Source of the DNA: Sporomusa malonica
GTDB lineage: Bacteria > Bacillota > Negativicutes > Sporomusales > Sporomusaceae
Assembly: GCF_041428715.1 (NCBI RefSeq)
Contig: NZ_CP155572.1
Length of the DNA: 64,000 bases
Reading direction: 5' to 3' (one strand)
The notes beneath the pieces are model-generated. The model worked only from the letters and a program-made list of their open reading frames with translations, was not told where the DNA came from and searched no databases. This document shows, one piece after another, positions 17,461-25,789 of this stretch. The translations under genes and the position numbers were made by a program. Each line of letters begins with the position of its first letter. The stretch's first letter is position 1.

Positions 17461-19383
17461 ATGTTGCCTTTATCCAGGCGGAAAATCATATTTTTTAACA
17501 GGATAAAAAAGTTTTACCGCGAAATCCTATCCATTATGATAAAATCAATTATCAATTTTATTAGTGAAACCATTTGGCTAAAAGACCAACTGCTGACATC
17601 CAAACTATTTACTTTCTCAGCAGTGCTCGTTATCATCCCGATGATTGCAGTCGGAGTAATTTCTTATTACCGGTCATCAACAATTCTAGAAGGGGAAGCC
17701 AGGAACTATAGTTGGCAGATCAATGAACAGGTCAAAACGCAGATTGAATATTACCTGAGAGATGCTGAGATAAACTCGCTGAAAATACTCAACCACCACG
17801 ATATGATCAGCTTTTTAAAAAGGGATGAGACCGGGGGTGTTAAGCGCCAGGAGCTTGTTGGAGCAGTGCGTGATCTCTTGGAGACGACCTCGTATTCGCG
17901 GCCGGATATCTCGAGCGTAGCAGTAGTTATTGATGGTTTTGGCGTCATTGACAGCCTGGGCTACCGGGGGCCATATCCTGCTAGTGAGCTTGAAAAAGAA
18001 TATTGGTACGCGTCAGTACCGGCCAATGGCAACTCAATGCTTGTCAGCCGAATTATCAAATGGGATAATTACCAGGAGCCTGTGATTACTATTGCCAGAA
18101 GGATTCATAGCCCGTACACCTTGGAACCTATTGGTATGCTGCTTATCGATGTCAACTTTCGCCGCTTACAGGATATTGCCGACAAGGTGAACAGTGTTGG
18201 CAAGAGCTCTTTTTATATTCTGGATGCCGAGGGCCACTATGTATACCATCCTGACAGCTCTAAACTGGGACGTCGCTCCGAATTCCTTAACCTGGAGAGT
18301 ATCTTGTCCCTACAGGATAACTCCTTTCTATCTGAACACGACCAGGTAGTTATCTTAAATCACTCATCTTCATTGGGCTGGCGGTTTGTCACGGCCATCC
18401 CCCGGGCTGAGCTGTTTAGAGGAACAGCTCATATCGGCTCCACCATTTTTTGGACAGTTGTCATCACTCTTCTTATTGCTTACGTGCTGGGAGTCAGTTT
18501 TGCCAGCACGATTATCAGGCCCATTCGCCGGCTGCAGCGGTTTATGAGAAACGTGCAGGTGGGAGATTTTGCGCGGCGTTTACCTGTTGAATCAAGTGAT
18601 GAGATTGGCCAGCTGACCAATGGCTTTAACCAAATGGTTGAGAAACTTTCGGAACTTATGGAAGAGGTATATTTTTCTAAGCTGCGGGAAACCGAAATGT
18701 CGCTAGGACAAAAAGAAATGGAACTTAAGGTATTGCAGTCGCAAATCAATCCACACTTTCTCTGCAACTCACTGGAAACCGTCCGTGGCATGGCCCTGGA
18801 ACAGAATATGGGTGATATTGCAGCTATGGCAGCCTCACTGGGCACGCTCTTACGGTATAATTTAACGACAGTGTCGCCGACGGTAACACTCCGCGAGGAG
18901 ATTAATTTTTGTACTGTTTACCTTAAGATTCAGCAATACCGTTTTGATAAGAACGTTAAATACTGTTTTGATATCCCGCAGTGGGCACTGAGCACGATGA
19001 TTGTTAAATTCTCTTTGCAGCCTTTAGTTGAAAACTGTTTTGTCCATAGTGTTGGGGATGGACCTGAACCAACCCGTATAACAATCTCGGCATGTCAGCA
19101 GGCAGATAACCTCATTATCCGGGTGGCTGACACTGGGGTTGGTATGGACGAGAGCGTGTTGGACAAAATTAAACATGATCTTATTAATAAAGATATCACT
19201 TCAGGCGGCGCTAACATTGGGATTGTCAACGTCCATCGCCGGATTGTTAACCTCTTTGGCCCCGATTATGGGGTAACTGTTGAAAGCTTTCCTGGCCAAG
19301 GCACTACGGTGCTGGTCAAGTTGCCACTCATTAAGAAAGAAGAGGGCGGGGACCAACATGAACCATATTCTTATTGTGGATGA
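17461..19383 (+). CDS. Membrane sensor histidine kinase, YesM/LytS-like class
   Basis: A 640-aa kinase: an N-terminal membrane helix (about residues 45-67), an extracytoplasmic Cache-type sensor domain, a second membrane helix near 320-345, HAMP (about 345-400), a His_kinase domain with the phospho-acceptor in QINPHFLCNSLETVRGMA (about residue 431), and a HATPase with LVENCFVHSVG and VADTGVGMDE. These kinases partner with AraC-type regulators of carbohydrate uptake genes. The first ATG (17461) has no ribosome binding site, and a later start such as the ATG of MIKSIINF is possible. It is coupled by overlap to the regulator and likely senses the uronate or its transporter. Confidence 0.88.
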   Translation: MLPLSRRKIIFFNRIKKFYREILSIMIKSIINFISETIWLKDQLLTSKLFTFSAVLVIIPMIAVGVISYYRSSTILEGEARNYSWQINEQVKTQIEYYLRDAEINSLKILNHHDMISFLKRDETGGVKRQELVGAVRDLLETTSYSRPDISSVAVVIDGFGVIDSLGYRGPYPASELEKEYWYASVPANGNSMLVSRIIKWDNYQEPVITIARRIHSPYTLEPIGMLLIDVNFRRLQDIADKVNSVGKSSFYILDAEGHYVYHPDSSKLGRRSEFLNLESILSLQDNSFLSEHDQVVILNHSSSLGWRFVTAIPRAELFRGTAHIGSTIFWTVVITLLIAYVLGVSFASTIIRPIRRLQRFMRNVQVGDFARRLPVESSDEIGQLTNGFNQMVEKLSELMEEVYFSKLRETEMSLGQKEMELKVLQSQINPHFLCNSLETVRGMALEQNMGDIAAMAASLGTLLRYNLTTVSPTVTLREEINFCTVYLKIQQYRFDKNVKYCFDIPQWALSTMIVKFSLQPLVENCFVHSVGDGPEPTRITISACQQADNLIIRVADTGVGMDESVLDKIKHDLINKDITSGGANIGIVNVHRRIVNLFGPDYGVTVESFPGQGTTVLVKLPLIKKEEGGDQHEPYSYCG

Positions 19384-20101
19384 TGAAAAATGGGTACGGT
19401 CTGCTCTCAAGTGGACAGTAGAACAGACTGGGCTGCCGGTGAAGGTGGCTGGAGAATGCAGCAATGGCTTGGAAGCGTTAGATTGGTTAAAGACCAATCA
19501 GGCTGACTTGGTACTCGCTGACATTACCATGCCGGTTATGACTGGATTGACGTTCCTGGAACAGCTCAGGCAGGCTGGAAATGAACAGGATGTCATCTTT
19601 ATTACGGTAAACGAGGACTTTAGCTGTGTCCAGCAGGCGCTCAGGGCCGGAGCGATTGATTATCTCTTAAAACCGGTCGAAGAGGACAAGTTGACAGCGT
19701 GTTTGGCAAAATGGCTTGAGCGCCGGCAAAAAGCAAATAGGCAGCAGGAAAGAGTGGAACCGCTGCCAGCTAAGCATCTGTCGCCTGTAGAGCAGGTAAT
19801 GAAATATATTGAGTCGCTGCCGCCTGGGCAGGTAACGCTGGCTGAGGCAGCCAAGCATGTGTACATGAATCCAAGCTATTTGAGTCAGCTATTTAAGCAG
19901 CAGCAAGGGATCAACTTTATTGACTATGTGACGCAGATCAGATTAAAAGAGGCCAAGCGCCTATTATCTTCGACGACCCTGAGGATTTCTGAGATTGCTG
20001 AGCGGTTGGGTTATTCTGACTTGGCCTATTTTACAAATATATTTAAAAAGAGTTGTCAGGTGACACCGTCTGAGTACCGTAAAACCCACAGTCACCAGTA
20101 G
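19358..20101 (+). CDS. AraC-type response regulator, YesN-like
   Basis: A 247-aa regulator. The receiver domain has the acidic pair VDDE at residues 7-10, the phospho-acceptor Asp in LADITMPVMTG (about residue 55) and Lys in LLKPVEE. The C-terminal AraC-type double HTH (about 150-247) has VYMNPSYLSQLFKQQQG and RISEIAERLGYSDLAYFTNIFK. The start chosen is ATG 19358, inside the kinase 3' end and preceded by a purine-rich GAAGAGGGCGGGG, giving a 26-base overlap. It probably activates the uxaBA/TRAP operon upstream in response to the paired kinase. Confidence 0.9.
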   Translation: MNHILIVDDEKWVRSALKWTVEQTGLPVKVAGECSNGLEALDWLKTNQADLVLADITMPVMTGLTFLEQLRQAGNEQDVIFITVNEDFSCVQQALRAGAIDYLLKPVEEDKLTACLAKWLERRQKANRQQERVEPLPAKHLSPVEQVMKYIESLPPGQVTLAEAAKHVYMNPSYLSQLFKQQQGINFIDYVTQIRLKEAKRLLSSTTLRISEIAERLGYSDLAYFTNIFKKSCQVTPSEYRKTHSHQ

Positions 20102-20216
20102 CCCAACTGCTGGTGACGACGGCCTCAAGTGCCAGGATTATTGAGTAGTCCAAGAATCCGATGCCAAGAGGGCCTGAGTGGCTAGCAGTGATTTAGGATA
20201 TAAAAAGAATCCGGGA

Positions 20217-20297
20217 AACGAGATTGCCACGCTGACGCTCGCAATGACTGGGAAATAAGCCCTCGTCATTGCGAACAACGTGAAGCAATCTCGTTTT
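20217..20297. repeat. Palindromic intergenic repeat, copy 1
   Basis: The outer arms AACGAGATTGC (20217-20227) and GCAATCTCGTT (20285-20295) and the inner arms CGCAATGAC (20240-20248) and GTCATTGCG (20265-20273) form a long imperfect hairpin followed by TTTTTT. A related copy lies at 38778-38866. The family of 'GAGATTGCTTC...CGCAATGAC' palindromes is scattered in many bacterial genomes; no coding capacity. It may also terminate the upstream two-component operon. Confidence 0.75.
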
Positions 20298-20385
20298 TTG
20301 CATATAGGCGTATCATAGTAAACTTGACGCTAGTTGCATTCTGGAATAAACTAGTAAATATCCTGTGCTGTGGGAGGTGGATGAA

Positions 20386-21648
20386 ATGGCAGCTGTAGGC
20401 ATGAAAGAGACATTTCGGGCGCTTAGGCACCGTAACTACCGGTTATTTTACTTTGGTCATGGCATGTCGCTCATCGGCACCTGGATGCAGCGGACAGCGA
20501 CCATTTGGCTGGTATACCGGCTGACACAGTCGCCGGAAGTTTTGGGAACTGTTGATTTTGTGGGGCAAATTGCTGGCGTAGTGCTGATCCCTTTTGCCGG
20601 GGTGCTATTAGACCGCTGGAACAGATATCGGGTTATACTCTGGACCCAGGTCTTAAGTATGGTGCAGGCACTTGCCTTGGCGGCTCTGGTATTTTCCGGT
20701 ACAGTGGCTGTATGGCATATTGTTGTGCTTAACACCATCTTGGGGATGATTAATTCGTTTGATATGCCTGCTCGTCAGGCGTTTATTTCTCAGATTGTTG
20801 AAGATAAAGAAGACTTGGCCAACGCCATTGCCCTAAACTCGGCGATGTTCAACGGGGCGCGGATTGTCGGCCCCTCGGTTGCTGGGCTGGCAATTGCCGC
20901 CTTTGGCGAAGGGTTATGCTATCTGTTTAACGGACTTAGCTATATTGCTATTCTCGGTGCACTGCTGGCGATGAAGCTGACTGCGCCGCAAGCGGCTGCT
21001 TCAACCTCGGAAGATATAATAGGCGGATTAAAAGAAGGCTTTATTTATACCTATAATTCACTGCCGATTCGGATGGTGCTCTTGTTGCTGGCACTCTTGA
21101 GTTTGGTGGGATTCCCTGTTTTACCGTTGATGCCGCTATTTGCCGGACAGGTTTTGGGTGGCGGTCCGGAGATACTGGGGTGGTTAATGGCGGCTTTCGG
21201 GATCGGGGCGCTTGTTGGGACAGTTTGTTTGGCGGCTCGTAAAACTGTGGTTGGTATTGAAAAGGTGATTGCGATCAATTCAGTTATTTTTGCTGTGGGC
21301 CTAATGGCCTTCTCGCTGTCAACAAAACTATGGCTTTCCCTGGGCATCGCTTTTATTATGGGATTTGGTCTCATCGCACAGATGGCTTCAACAAATACCA
21401 TTATCCAAACCCTGGTGGATGAAGATAAACGGGGACGGGTTATGAGCCTATATGTCCTGTCTTTTGGCGGGATTACGCCAATCGGCAGCTTACTTGCCGG
21501 TCATGCGGCCGGGGTGATTGGAACCCCCTATACTTTTTTTGTTGGCGGACTGCTTGCACTTACTGGCGCAGTGATATTCGCCTGGAACTTGCCAGCATGG
21601 AGGGCTGCTGCCTGTCCGATATATGCAAAAAGGGGTTTGACTAGATGA
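20386..21648 (+). CDS. MFS transporter (EntS/MFS_3-like exporter)
   Basis: A 420-aa major facilitator with about 12 hydrophobic segments. The N-terminus FRALRHRNYRLFYFGHGMSLIGTWMQ is diagnostic for the MFS_3/EntS group that exports siderophores, drugs or other small molecules, and LLDRWNRYRVI is the loop-2/3 motif. ATG 20386 follows GGGAGGTG by seven bases; an upstream GTG lies before the ribosome binding site and is rejected. No siderophore genes are nearby, so the substrate is unknown. It is monocistronic. Confidence 0.88.
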   Translation: MAAVGMKETFRALRHRNYRLFYFGHGMSLIGTWMQRTATIWLVYRLTQSPEVLGTVDFVGQIAGVVLIPFAGVLLDRWNRYRVILWTQVLSMVQALALAALVFSGTVAVWHIVVLNTILGMINSFDMPARQAFISQIVEDKEDLANAIALNSAMFNGARIVGPSVAGLAIAAFGEGLCYLFNGLSYIAILGALLAMKLTAPQAAASTSEDIIGGLKEGFIYTYNSLPIRMVLLLLALLSLVGFPVLPLMPLFAGQVLGGGPEILGWLMAAFGIGALVGTVCLAARKTVVGIEKVIAINSVIFAVGLMAFSLSTKLWLSLGIAFIMGFGLIAQMASTNTIIQTLVDEDKRGRVMSLYVLSFGGITPIGSLLAGHAAGVIGTPYTFFVGGLLALTGAVIFAWNLPAWRAAACPIYAKRGLTR

Positions 21649-21740
21649 TAGACAAAGGGATTTAATGCTTTATGTAGAATTAATATTATGTAATCAATCA
21701 ATATGTTAATCGAATTTTATAGCAGGGGAGAAGTGGTATC

Positions 21741-23702
21741 TTGCAGAGTATCCAGTTCAAACAATCGCTTTATACTGGTCTTATTATACTTATGGTTACC
21801 GCACTGCTGTTGGCTGGGAACAGTTATTTTCTATCTGGGTATGCAGACGGGGTTAATCGTGATGCCGCTGTTCAGGGGGTAGCTGGTCTAAACTTAGAGC
21901 TTGAAGATTTGCGGGAACGAGTTAGTGCAGCCGCAGCGCTGGCTGCCGGGCGTCCAGACATAGTGCAAGCGCTTGTTACGCAGGATCCGGCTGTCGCTAT
22001 GCGGGCTGTTGAAGGGATAAGTAGTCAAGGTAATATCTCTTTTATCCAGGTGCTGGACAGCCAGGGGCGGATTTTAGCTGGTGAGGGGAAACAAGTAGCT
22101 GGACAGTCTGCCGCAAAAATTGCTCAACAGGGCAAAGTGGCTGCCTATTATGACGCCGTACCAGGCCAGAGCGTCATGAGTGTGGCTGTTGTACCGGTGA
22201 AAGGCCCCGGTACCAGCGTGATCGGGGCTATAGTGACAGGTGTTGCTGTTAGTCAGGATCTGTTCGTGGATAAAATAAAAGCCATCCACAAGGTAGATGC
22301 TACAATATTTGCTGGCGATGTACGGGTGGCTACAACAGTAGAGCAGGATGGCAAACGGGTAACAGGTACTAAGCTGGATAGTAAGATTGCTGCTATTGTA
22401 TTAGAAAACAATCAGCCGTTTGCTGGTGAGGCTAAGATCCTCGGGATGCCTTATGTCACCTATTATCAGCCAATCCTAGGAAGTGACCAGAAACCAATCG
22501 GTGTATTATTTGCCGGCAAATCAGAGGTTCAGGCACTGGCAGTGCGCAATCAGAGTCTGCTTACCATGGGGGCTGCCGGTTTAGTTATATTTTTTCTCGG
22601 TATAGTCTTCTCTGTATGGGTGGCGCGCAAGTTGACCAAACCGCTGAAAGAGCTGGAAGAGTTGATGCAGCATAGTGGCCAGGGCGATCTAACAGTACGG
22701 GCTGAAGTAAGATCTAAAGACGAAATTGGCCGTTTGACGCAGTCGTTTAATACCATGATTGCAAGCCAGGCTGAACTTGTTGGTGCAGTAACAAGAGCAA
22801 GCCAGGAGATTGCGGCAGCTTCTGAGCATTTAGCAGCGTCGAGTCAAGAAATGAGTTCAACCGTAAATGAGGTTGCTGGCAATATGGGCCAGGTGGCAGA
22901 CAATGCTCAATCAGGTGAGTTATCTGCGCAAACGGCAGCTGCGGTACTGGCGCAGTTAGCCGACTTGATCGGATTGGCTAAGGAGCGGGCCGTATCAGCC
23001 CAAGCAGTATCTGCTGTGACCTCTCAGGCCGCAGCTTCAGGGCAAGCAATGGTATCAGGGACGGTAGCCAGTATTACTGAGATGCAGGCTAAAATCTTAG
23101 AGACAGAGGAGCTAATCAGTAAGCTGAACGATTATTCCAGTCAGATTGGCGTCATTACTGAAACCATAACTGGCATTGCGTCACAAACCAACCTATTAGC
23201 GCTCAATGCCGCCATTGAGGCTGCCCGGGCAGGGGAAGCCGGACGTGGCTTTGCCGTCGTAGCAGAAGAGGTGCGAAAACTAGCCGAACAATCAAGTAAC
23301 GGCGCGCAGGAAGTGGCTGCCCTGCTGGGAAAAGTTACGACAAGCACGGCTGCGGCTGTAGAAGCGGCCCAACATAGCAGGGCTGGCATGGAACAGGTGG
23401 TTAAATCAACAGGCACAGCCAGCATTGCACTTGACAGCATTTTGGCAGCTGCAGGCGAAACAGTAACCGATATTGACCGGATTATGAAAGTAGCTGATGA
23501 TGAAGTAATTACATCAAGCCAAATTGTGGCGCTAATTAGCAGCCTGACCCAAGGTTTGCAAGAGACAACCGGGTTATCCAAAGAAGTAGCTACTGCCGCC
23601 GAGCAAACGGCAGAGGTTGTAGAAACAGTAGCTGCCAGTGCTCAGGAGTTAACAAGCATGGCGGCAGAGCTTAAGAATATGGTTGTTAGGTTCAAGGTGT
23701 AG
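21741..23702 (+). CDS. Methyl-accepting chemotaxis protein with Cache sensor
   Basis: A 653-aa chemoreceptor. A membrane helix lies at about residues 10-30, then a periplasmic Cache-type sensor (about 35-270, resembling the Cache_3-Cache_2 class, with IQVLDSQGRILAGEG and MPYVTYYQPILGSDQKPIGVLFAG), a second helix (about 275-297), HAMP (about 298-350) and the signalling domain with the tip ITGIASQTNLLALNAAIEAA and RGFAVVAEEVRKLAEQS. The start is TTG 21741 after GGGGAG; later ATGs would remove the first helix. It is monocistronic with a strong terminator. The ligand is unknown. Confidence 0.92.
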   Translation: MQSIQFKQSLYTGLIILMVTALLLAGNSYFLSGYADGVNRDAAVQGVAGLNLELEDLRERVSAAAALAAGRPDIVQALVTQDPAVAMRAVEGISSQGNISFIQVLDSQGRILAGEGKQVAGQSAAKIAQQGKVAAYYDAVPGQSVMSVAVVPVKGPGTSVIGAIVTGVAVSQDLFVDKIKAIHKVDATIFAGDVRVATTVEQDGKRVTGTKLDSKIAAIVLENNQPFAGEAKILGMPYVTYYQPILGSDQKPIGVLFAGKSEVQALAVRNQSLLTMGAAGLVIFFLGIVFSVWVARKLTKPLKELEELMQHSGQGDLTVRAEVRSKDEIGRLTQSFNTMIASQAELVGAVTRASQEIAAASEHLAASSQEMSSTVNEVAGNMGQVADNAQSGELSAQTAAAVLAQLADLIGLAKERAVSAQAVSAVTSQAAASGQAMVSGTVASITEMQAKILETEELISKLNDYSSQIGVITETITGIASQTNLLALNAAIEAARAGEAGRGFAVVAEEVRKLAEQSSNGAQEVAALLGKVTTSTAAAVEAAQHSRAGMEQVVKSTGTASIALDSILAAAGETVTDIDRIMKVADDEVITSSQIVALISSLTQGLQETTGLSKEVATAAEQTAEVVETVAASAQELTSMAAELKNMVVRFKV

Positions 23703-23707
23703 TCACG

Positions 23708-23750
23708 TAAAAAGCCGGTAGACACTAGTTTGTGTCTATCGGCTTTTTTC
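23708..23750 (+). terminator. Intrinsic terminator after the chemoreceptor
   Basis: AAAAGCCGGTAGACAC pairs with GTGTCTATCGGCTTTT, followed by further T. Confidence 0.9.
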
Positions 23751-23823
23751 TAGTTCATAGGTAATGGGTTAGAATGTAATTCCCCCGCATATAATAGGGT
23801 AAAACCTAGCTACGGGGGCTATT

Positions 23824-24447
23824 TTGAGACAAGTTGGCATTGAATGTATTGCAATGTATGCATGGGTATACTTAGTGGTGTGGGCAAATGTTCAGGGTAT
23901 AGTAGTATATGGCAGCTTTGTGATAGGGACGATACTCCCTGCTTTGCTATATCTCCATTATGTAGACAGAAAAAATTTGTGTGAATACTTGCAGATGCGA
24001 ATGGACAAATGGTTGTGCGGCATTAGCTGGGGCGTGGGATTTAGCCTGCTATTTACTGGCGTCAGCTTGACTAAAGCAATGCTTATAGGCGAGGGCAGGT
24101 TAGGGTTTTTCTGGCCTGTTGATTATTGGTTAAACTCTGTTATTGCGGCAAGCGCAGTAGAAGAACTCTTTTTTCGAGGGTTTCTTCTGAACAAGCTGGC
24201 TGGCTCAGTCAGCTTCTGCAATGCTAACTTTGTAGTAAGTATTATGTTTATTGTCATTCATATTCCTGTTTGGGCTGCTGATGGCATATTAGGATGGGAC
24301 ATGCTTAATAATGCTATATATATAGGAACATTGAGCGGTATTTTTGGCTATTTATACTACAGAACCCAGTCTTTATGGACACCGGTGATCCTCCATGCTA
24401 CGAATAATTATCTGACATTAGTTACGATCGGAATGGTCTATAAGTAA
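23824..24447 (+). CDS. CPBP-family intramembrane metalloprotease
   Basis: A 207-aa polytopic protein of the CPBP (CAAX protease/Abi) family. The motif EELFFRGFLLNKL (glutamate pair plus Arg) near residue 118 is followed by a His-containing helix (IVIHIPVW) and a final HATNNY motif, so the glutamate/histidine catalytic set is complete. Members cleave within membranes and are implicated in bacteriocin immunity or protein maturation; the substrate here is unknown. The start is TTG 23824 with a weak GGGGGC upstream; an ATG 30 bases downstream is an alternative. It sits ahead of the Asp-rich small protein, without an obvious functional tie. Confidence 0.85.
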   Translation: MRQVGIECIAMYAWVYLVVWANVQGIVVYGSFVIGTILPALLYLHYVDRKNLCEYLQMRMDKWLCGISWGVGFSLLFTGVSLTKAMLIGEGRLGFFWPVDYWLNSVIAASAVEELFFRGFLLNKLAGSVSFCNANFVVSIMFIVIHIPVWAADGILGWDMLNNAIYIGTLSGIFGYLYYRTQSLWTPVILHATNNYLTLVTIGMVYK

Positions 24448-24502
24448 CATCGCAGTACATGTCGGCATATTATGTAGCAAAGAGGTTTAGGGAGGGATTT
24501 CT

Positions 24503-24808
24503 GTGGCTAATAAAAAGCGTCCTTACTGGGAGATGCCTGAGATTGAAGATTGGGACGACGATGATGATGATGATGATGATTGGGAAGACGACGACAATGT
24601 AAGAGGAGAGCGGCAGATTCTTCCATTTGTTGTCGGCTTGGGGCTGGGGTTAGGCTTTGGCTGTTCCCCCCGGCGATTTTGTTATCCGCGCCAGTTCTCT
24701 TGCCGTCCACGCTTTTTTGGATGTTATCCCCGGCAGTTTTGCTATCCGCGCCAGTTCTCCTGCCGTCCGCGTTTTGGCTGTTATCCGCGTCCGTGCTTCC
24801 CGCTGTGA
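24503..24808 (+). CDS. Low-complexity protein: poly-Asp head, Gly helix, Cys-Tyr-Pro-Arg repeats (101 aa)
   Basis: I do not recognise a family. The protein has three parts: an acidic head with an uninterrupted run of nine Asp flanked by Trp (residues about 17-32); a short hydrophobic Gly-Leu segment (FVVGLGLGLGFG, about 42-53) that could be a membrane or packing segment; and a C-terminal repeat region of CYPRQF / SCRPRF units, rich in Cys, Arg, Tyr and Phe. The start is GTG after GGGAGGG. Cys/Tyr/Arg repeats next to a charged head recall spore coat or exosporium proteins, but this is analogy only. A strong terminator follows eight bases after the stop. Confidence 0.7.
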   Translation: MANKKRPYWEMPEIEDWDDDDDDDDDWEDDDNVRGERQILPFVVGLGLGLGFGCSPRRFCYPRQFSCRPRFFGCYPRQFCYPRQFSCRPRFGCYPRPCFPL

Positions 24809-24814
24809 ACAACA

Positions 24815-24846
24815 AAAATCCCCGGAGATGCTCTCCGGGGATTTAT
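24815..24846 (+). terminator. Intrinsic terminator
   Basis: AATCCCCGGAGA pairs with TCTCCGGGGATT around a TGC loop, with A-rich and T-containing flanks. It ends the low-complexity protein gene. Confidence 0.85.
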
Positions 24847-24848
24847 CT

Positions 24849-24953
24849 ATGGCAGACTTTAAGCGTAAAAAGTATACCAGGCAGGAGTTAGACAAGCTAC
24901 TGTGGAAATTATCAGCATCAGATATTTTGCGAGGTTACTATGATTTGTATTGA
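24849..24953 (+). CDS. Possible 34-aa basic peptide overlapping the ABC gene start
   Basis: An open frame from ATG 24849 encodes MADFKRKKYTRQELDKLL and then WKLSASDILRGYYDLY. It is helical and basic at the start, aromatic at the end. It begins inside the terminator's right flank and overlaps the ABC ATPase start by 14 bases, so it could be a leader for coupled translation. The only upstream purine tract is CGGGGA. Composition is proteinlike but evidence is thin. Confidence 0.3.
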   Translation: MADFKRKKYTRQELDKLLWKLSASDILRGYYDLY

Positions 24954-25779
24954 GGGTTTGGTAAAAAAATTCGGAGAACGAACAGCAGTAAATAACTTGA
25001 GCTTGACGATTGAACAGGGTGAAACCTTTGGATTGCTTGGTCCTAACGGCGCCGGTAAAACTACGACGATCAGGATTTTAACCATGCTCACCAGGCCAAC
25101 GGCTGGCAGCATTACCATTAACGGCTGCCGGTTGCCTGAGGATGAGCTGGCCGTGAAATCGCTTATTGGCGTTGTCCCACAACACTTTAATATTGATATT
25201 GATTTGACGGCCAGAGAAAACCTGGATTTGCACGGGCGTTTACACCATATGCCCCGAGATCTGCGCCAGCGGCGGATTGAAGCGCTTTTAGATTATGTTG
25301 AGCTTAAGGAACGCGGCAATGACATGGTGAATACCTTTTCCGGCGGGATGAAACGTCGGCTGATGATCGCGCGGGCGCTTTTGCATGAGCCGCAAGTCTT
25401 ATTTTTGGATGAGCCGACTGTCGGGCTTGATCCCCAGGTCAGACGGAGGCTGTGGGATCTGATTCGCCGTCTGAATGCCGATGGGTTAACCGTGTTACTG
25501 ACGACCCACTACATTGAAGAGGCTGAGAGTCTCTGCCGGCGTGTTGCTATTATGGAAAAGGGGCAGCTGATTGCGCTTAATAGCCCAACCGCGTTATGCG
25601 AACGGCTTGGCAGTTATGTTGTGGAATGGACAGAAAGTGAAGGTACCCAGTATCGATTTTTTGCCAGCCGGATTGAAGCAGCGGCTTTTGCCGGGACGTT
25701 GGCTGCAAATACATCGCTGAGGCATACTAATCTGGAGGATGTATTTGTTGAACTAACCGGTCGCCGGGTAAGTGGCTAA
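24940..25779 (+). CDS. ABC transporter ATP-binding protein, orphan
   Basis: A 279-aa ATPase of the DrrA/CcmA exporter class: Walker A GPNGAGKTTTIR at about residues 34-45, signature FSGGMKRRLMIARAL, Walker B VLFLDEPTVGLDPQ, H-loop TTHYIEEAE, and the C-terminal NLEDVFVELTGR. The ATG follows GAGG by six bases. Unlike the 1.5-kb system, no permease follows; the next gene is cca, which starts eleven bases on. It either works with a permease encoded elsewhere or lost its partner. It is slightly shorter at the C-terminus than typical DrrA (about 310 aa). Confidence 0.9.
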   Translation: MICIEGLVKKFGERTAVNNLSLTIEQGETFGLLGPNGAGKTTTIRILTMLTRPTAGSITINGCRLPEDELAVKSLIGVVPQHFNIDIDLTARENLDLHGRLHHMPRDLRQRRIEALLDYVELKERGNDMVNTFSGGMKRRLMIARALLHEPQVLFLDEPTVGLDPQVRRRLWDLIRRLNADGLTVLLTTHYIEEAESLCRRVAIMEKGQLIALNSPTALCERLGSYVVEWTESEGTQYRFFASRIEAAAFAGTLAANTSLRHTNLEDVFVELTGRRVSG

Positions 25780-25789
25780 AGGAGTACGT

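Noticed and set aside
24657..24848. Forward frame overlapping the CYPRQF repeats in another phase
   Set aside because: It is a shadow of the repeat region and contains the terminator; no RBS.
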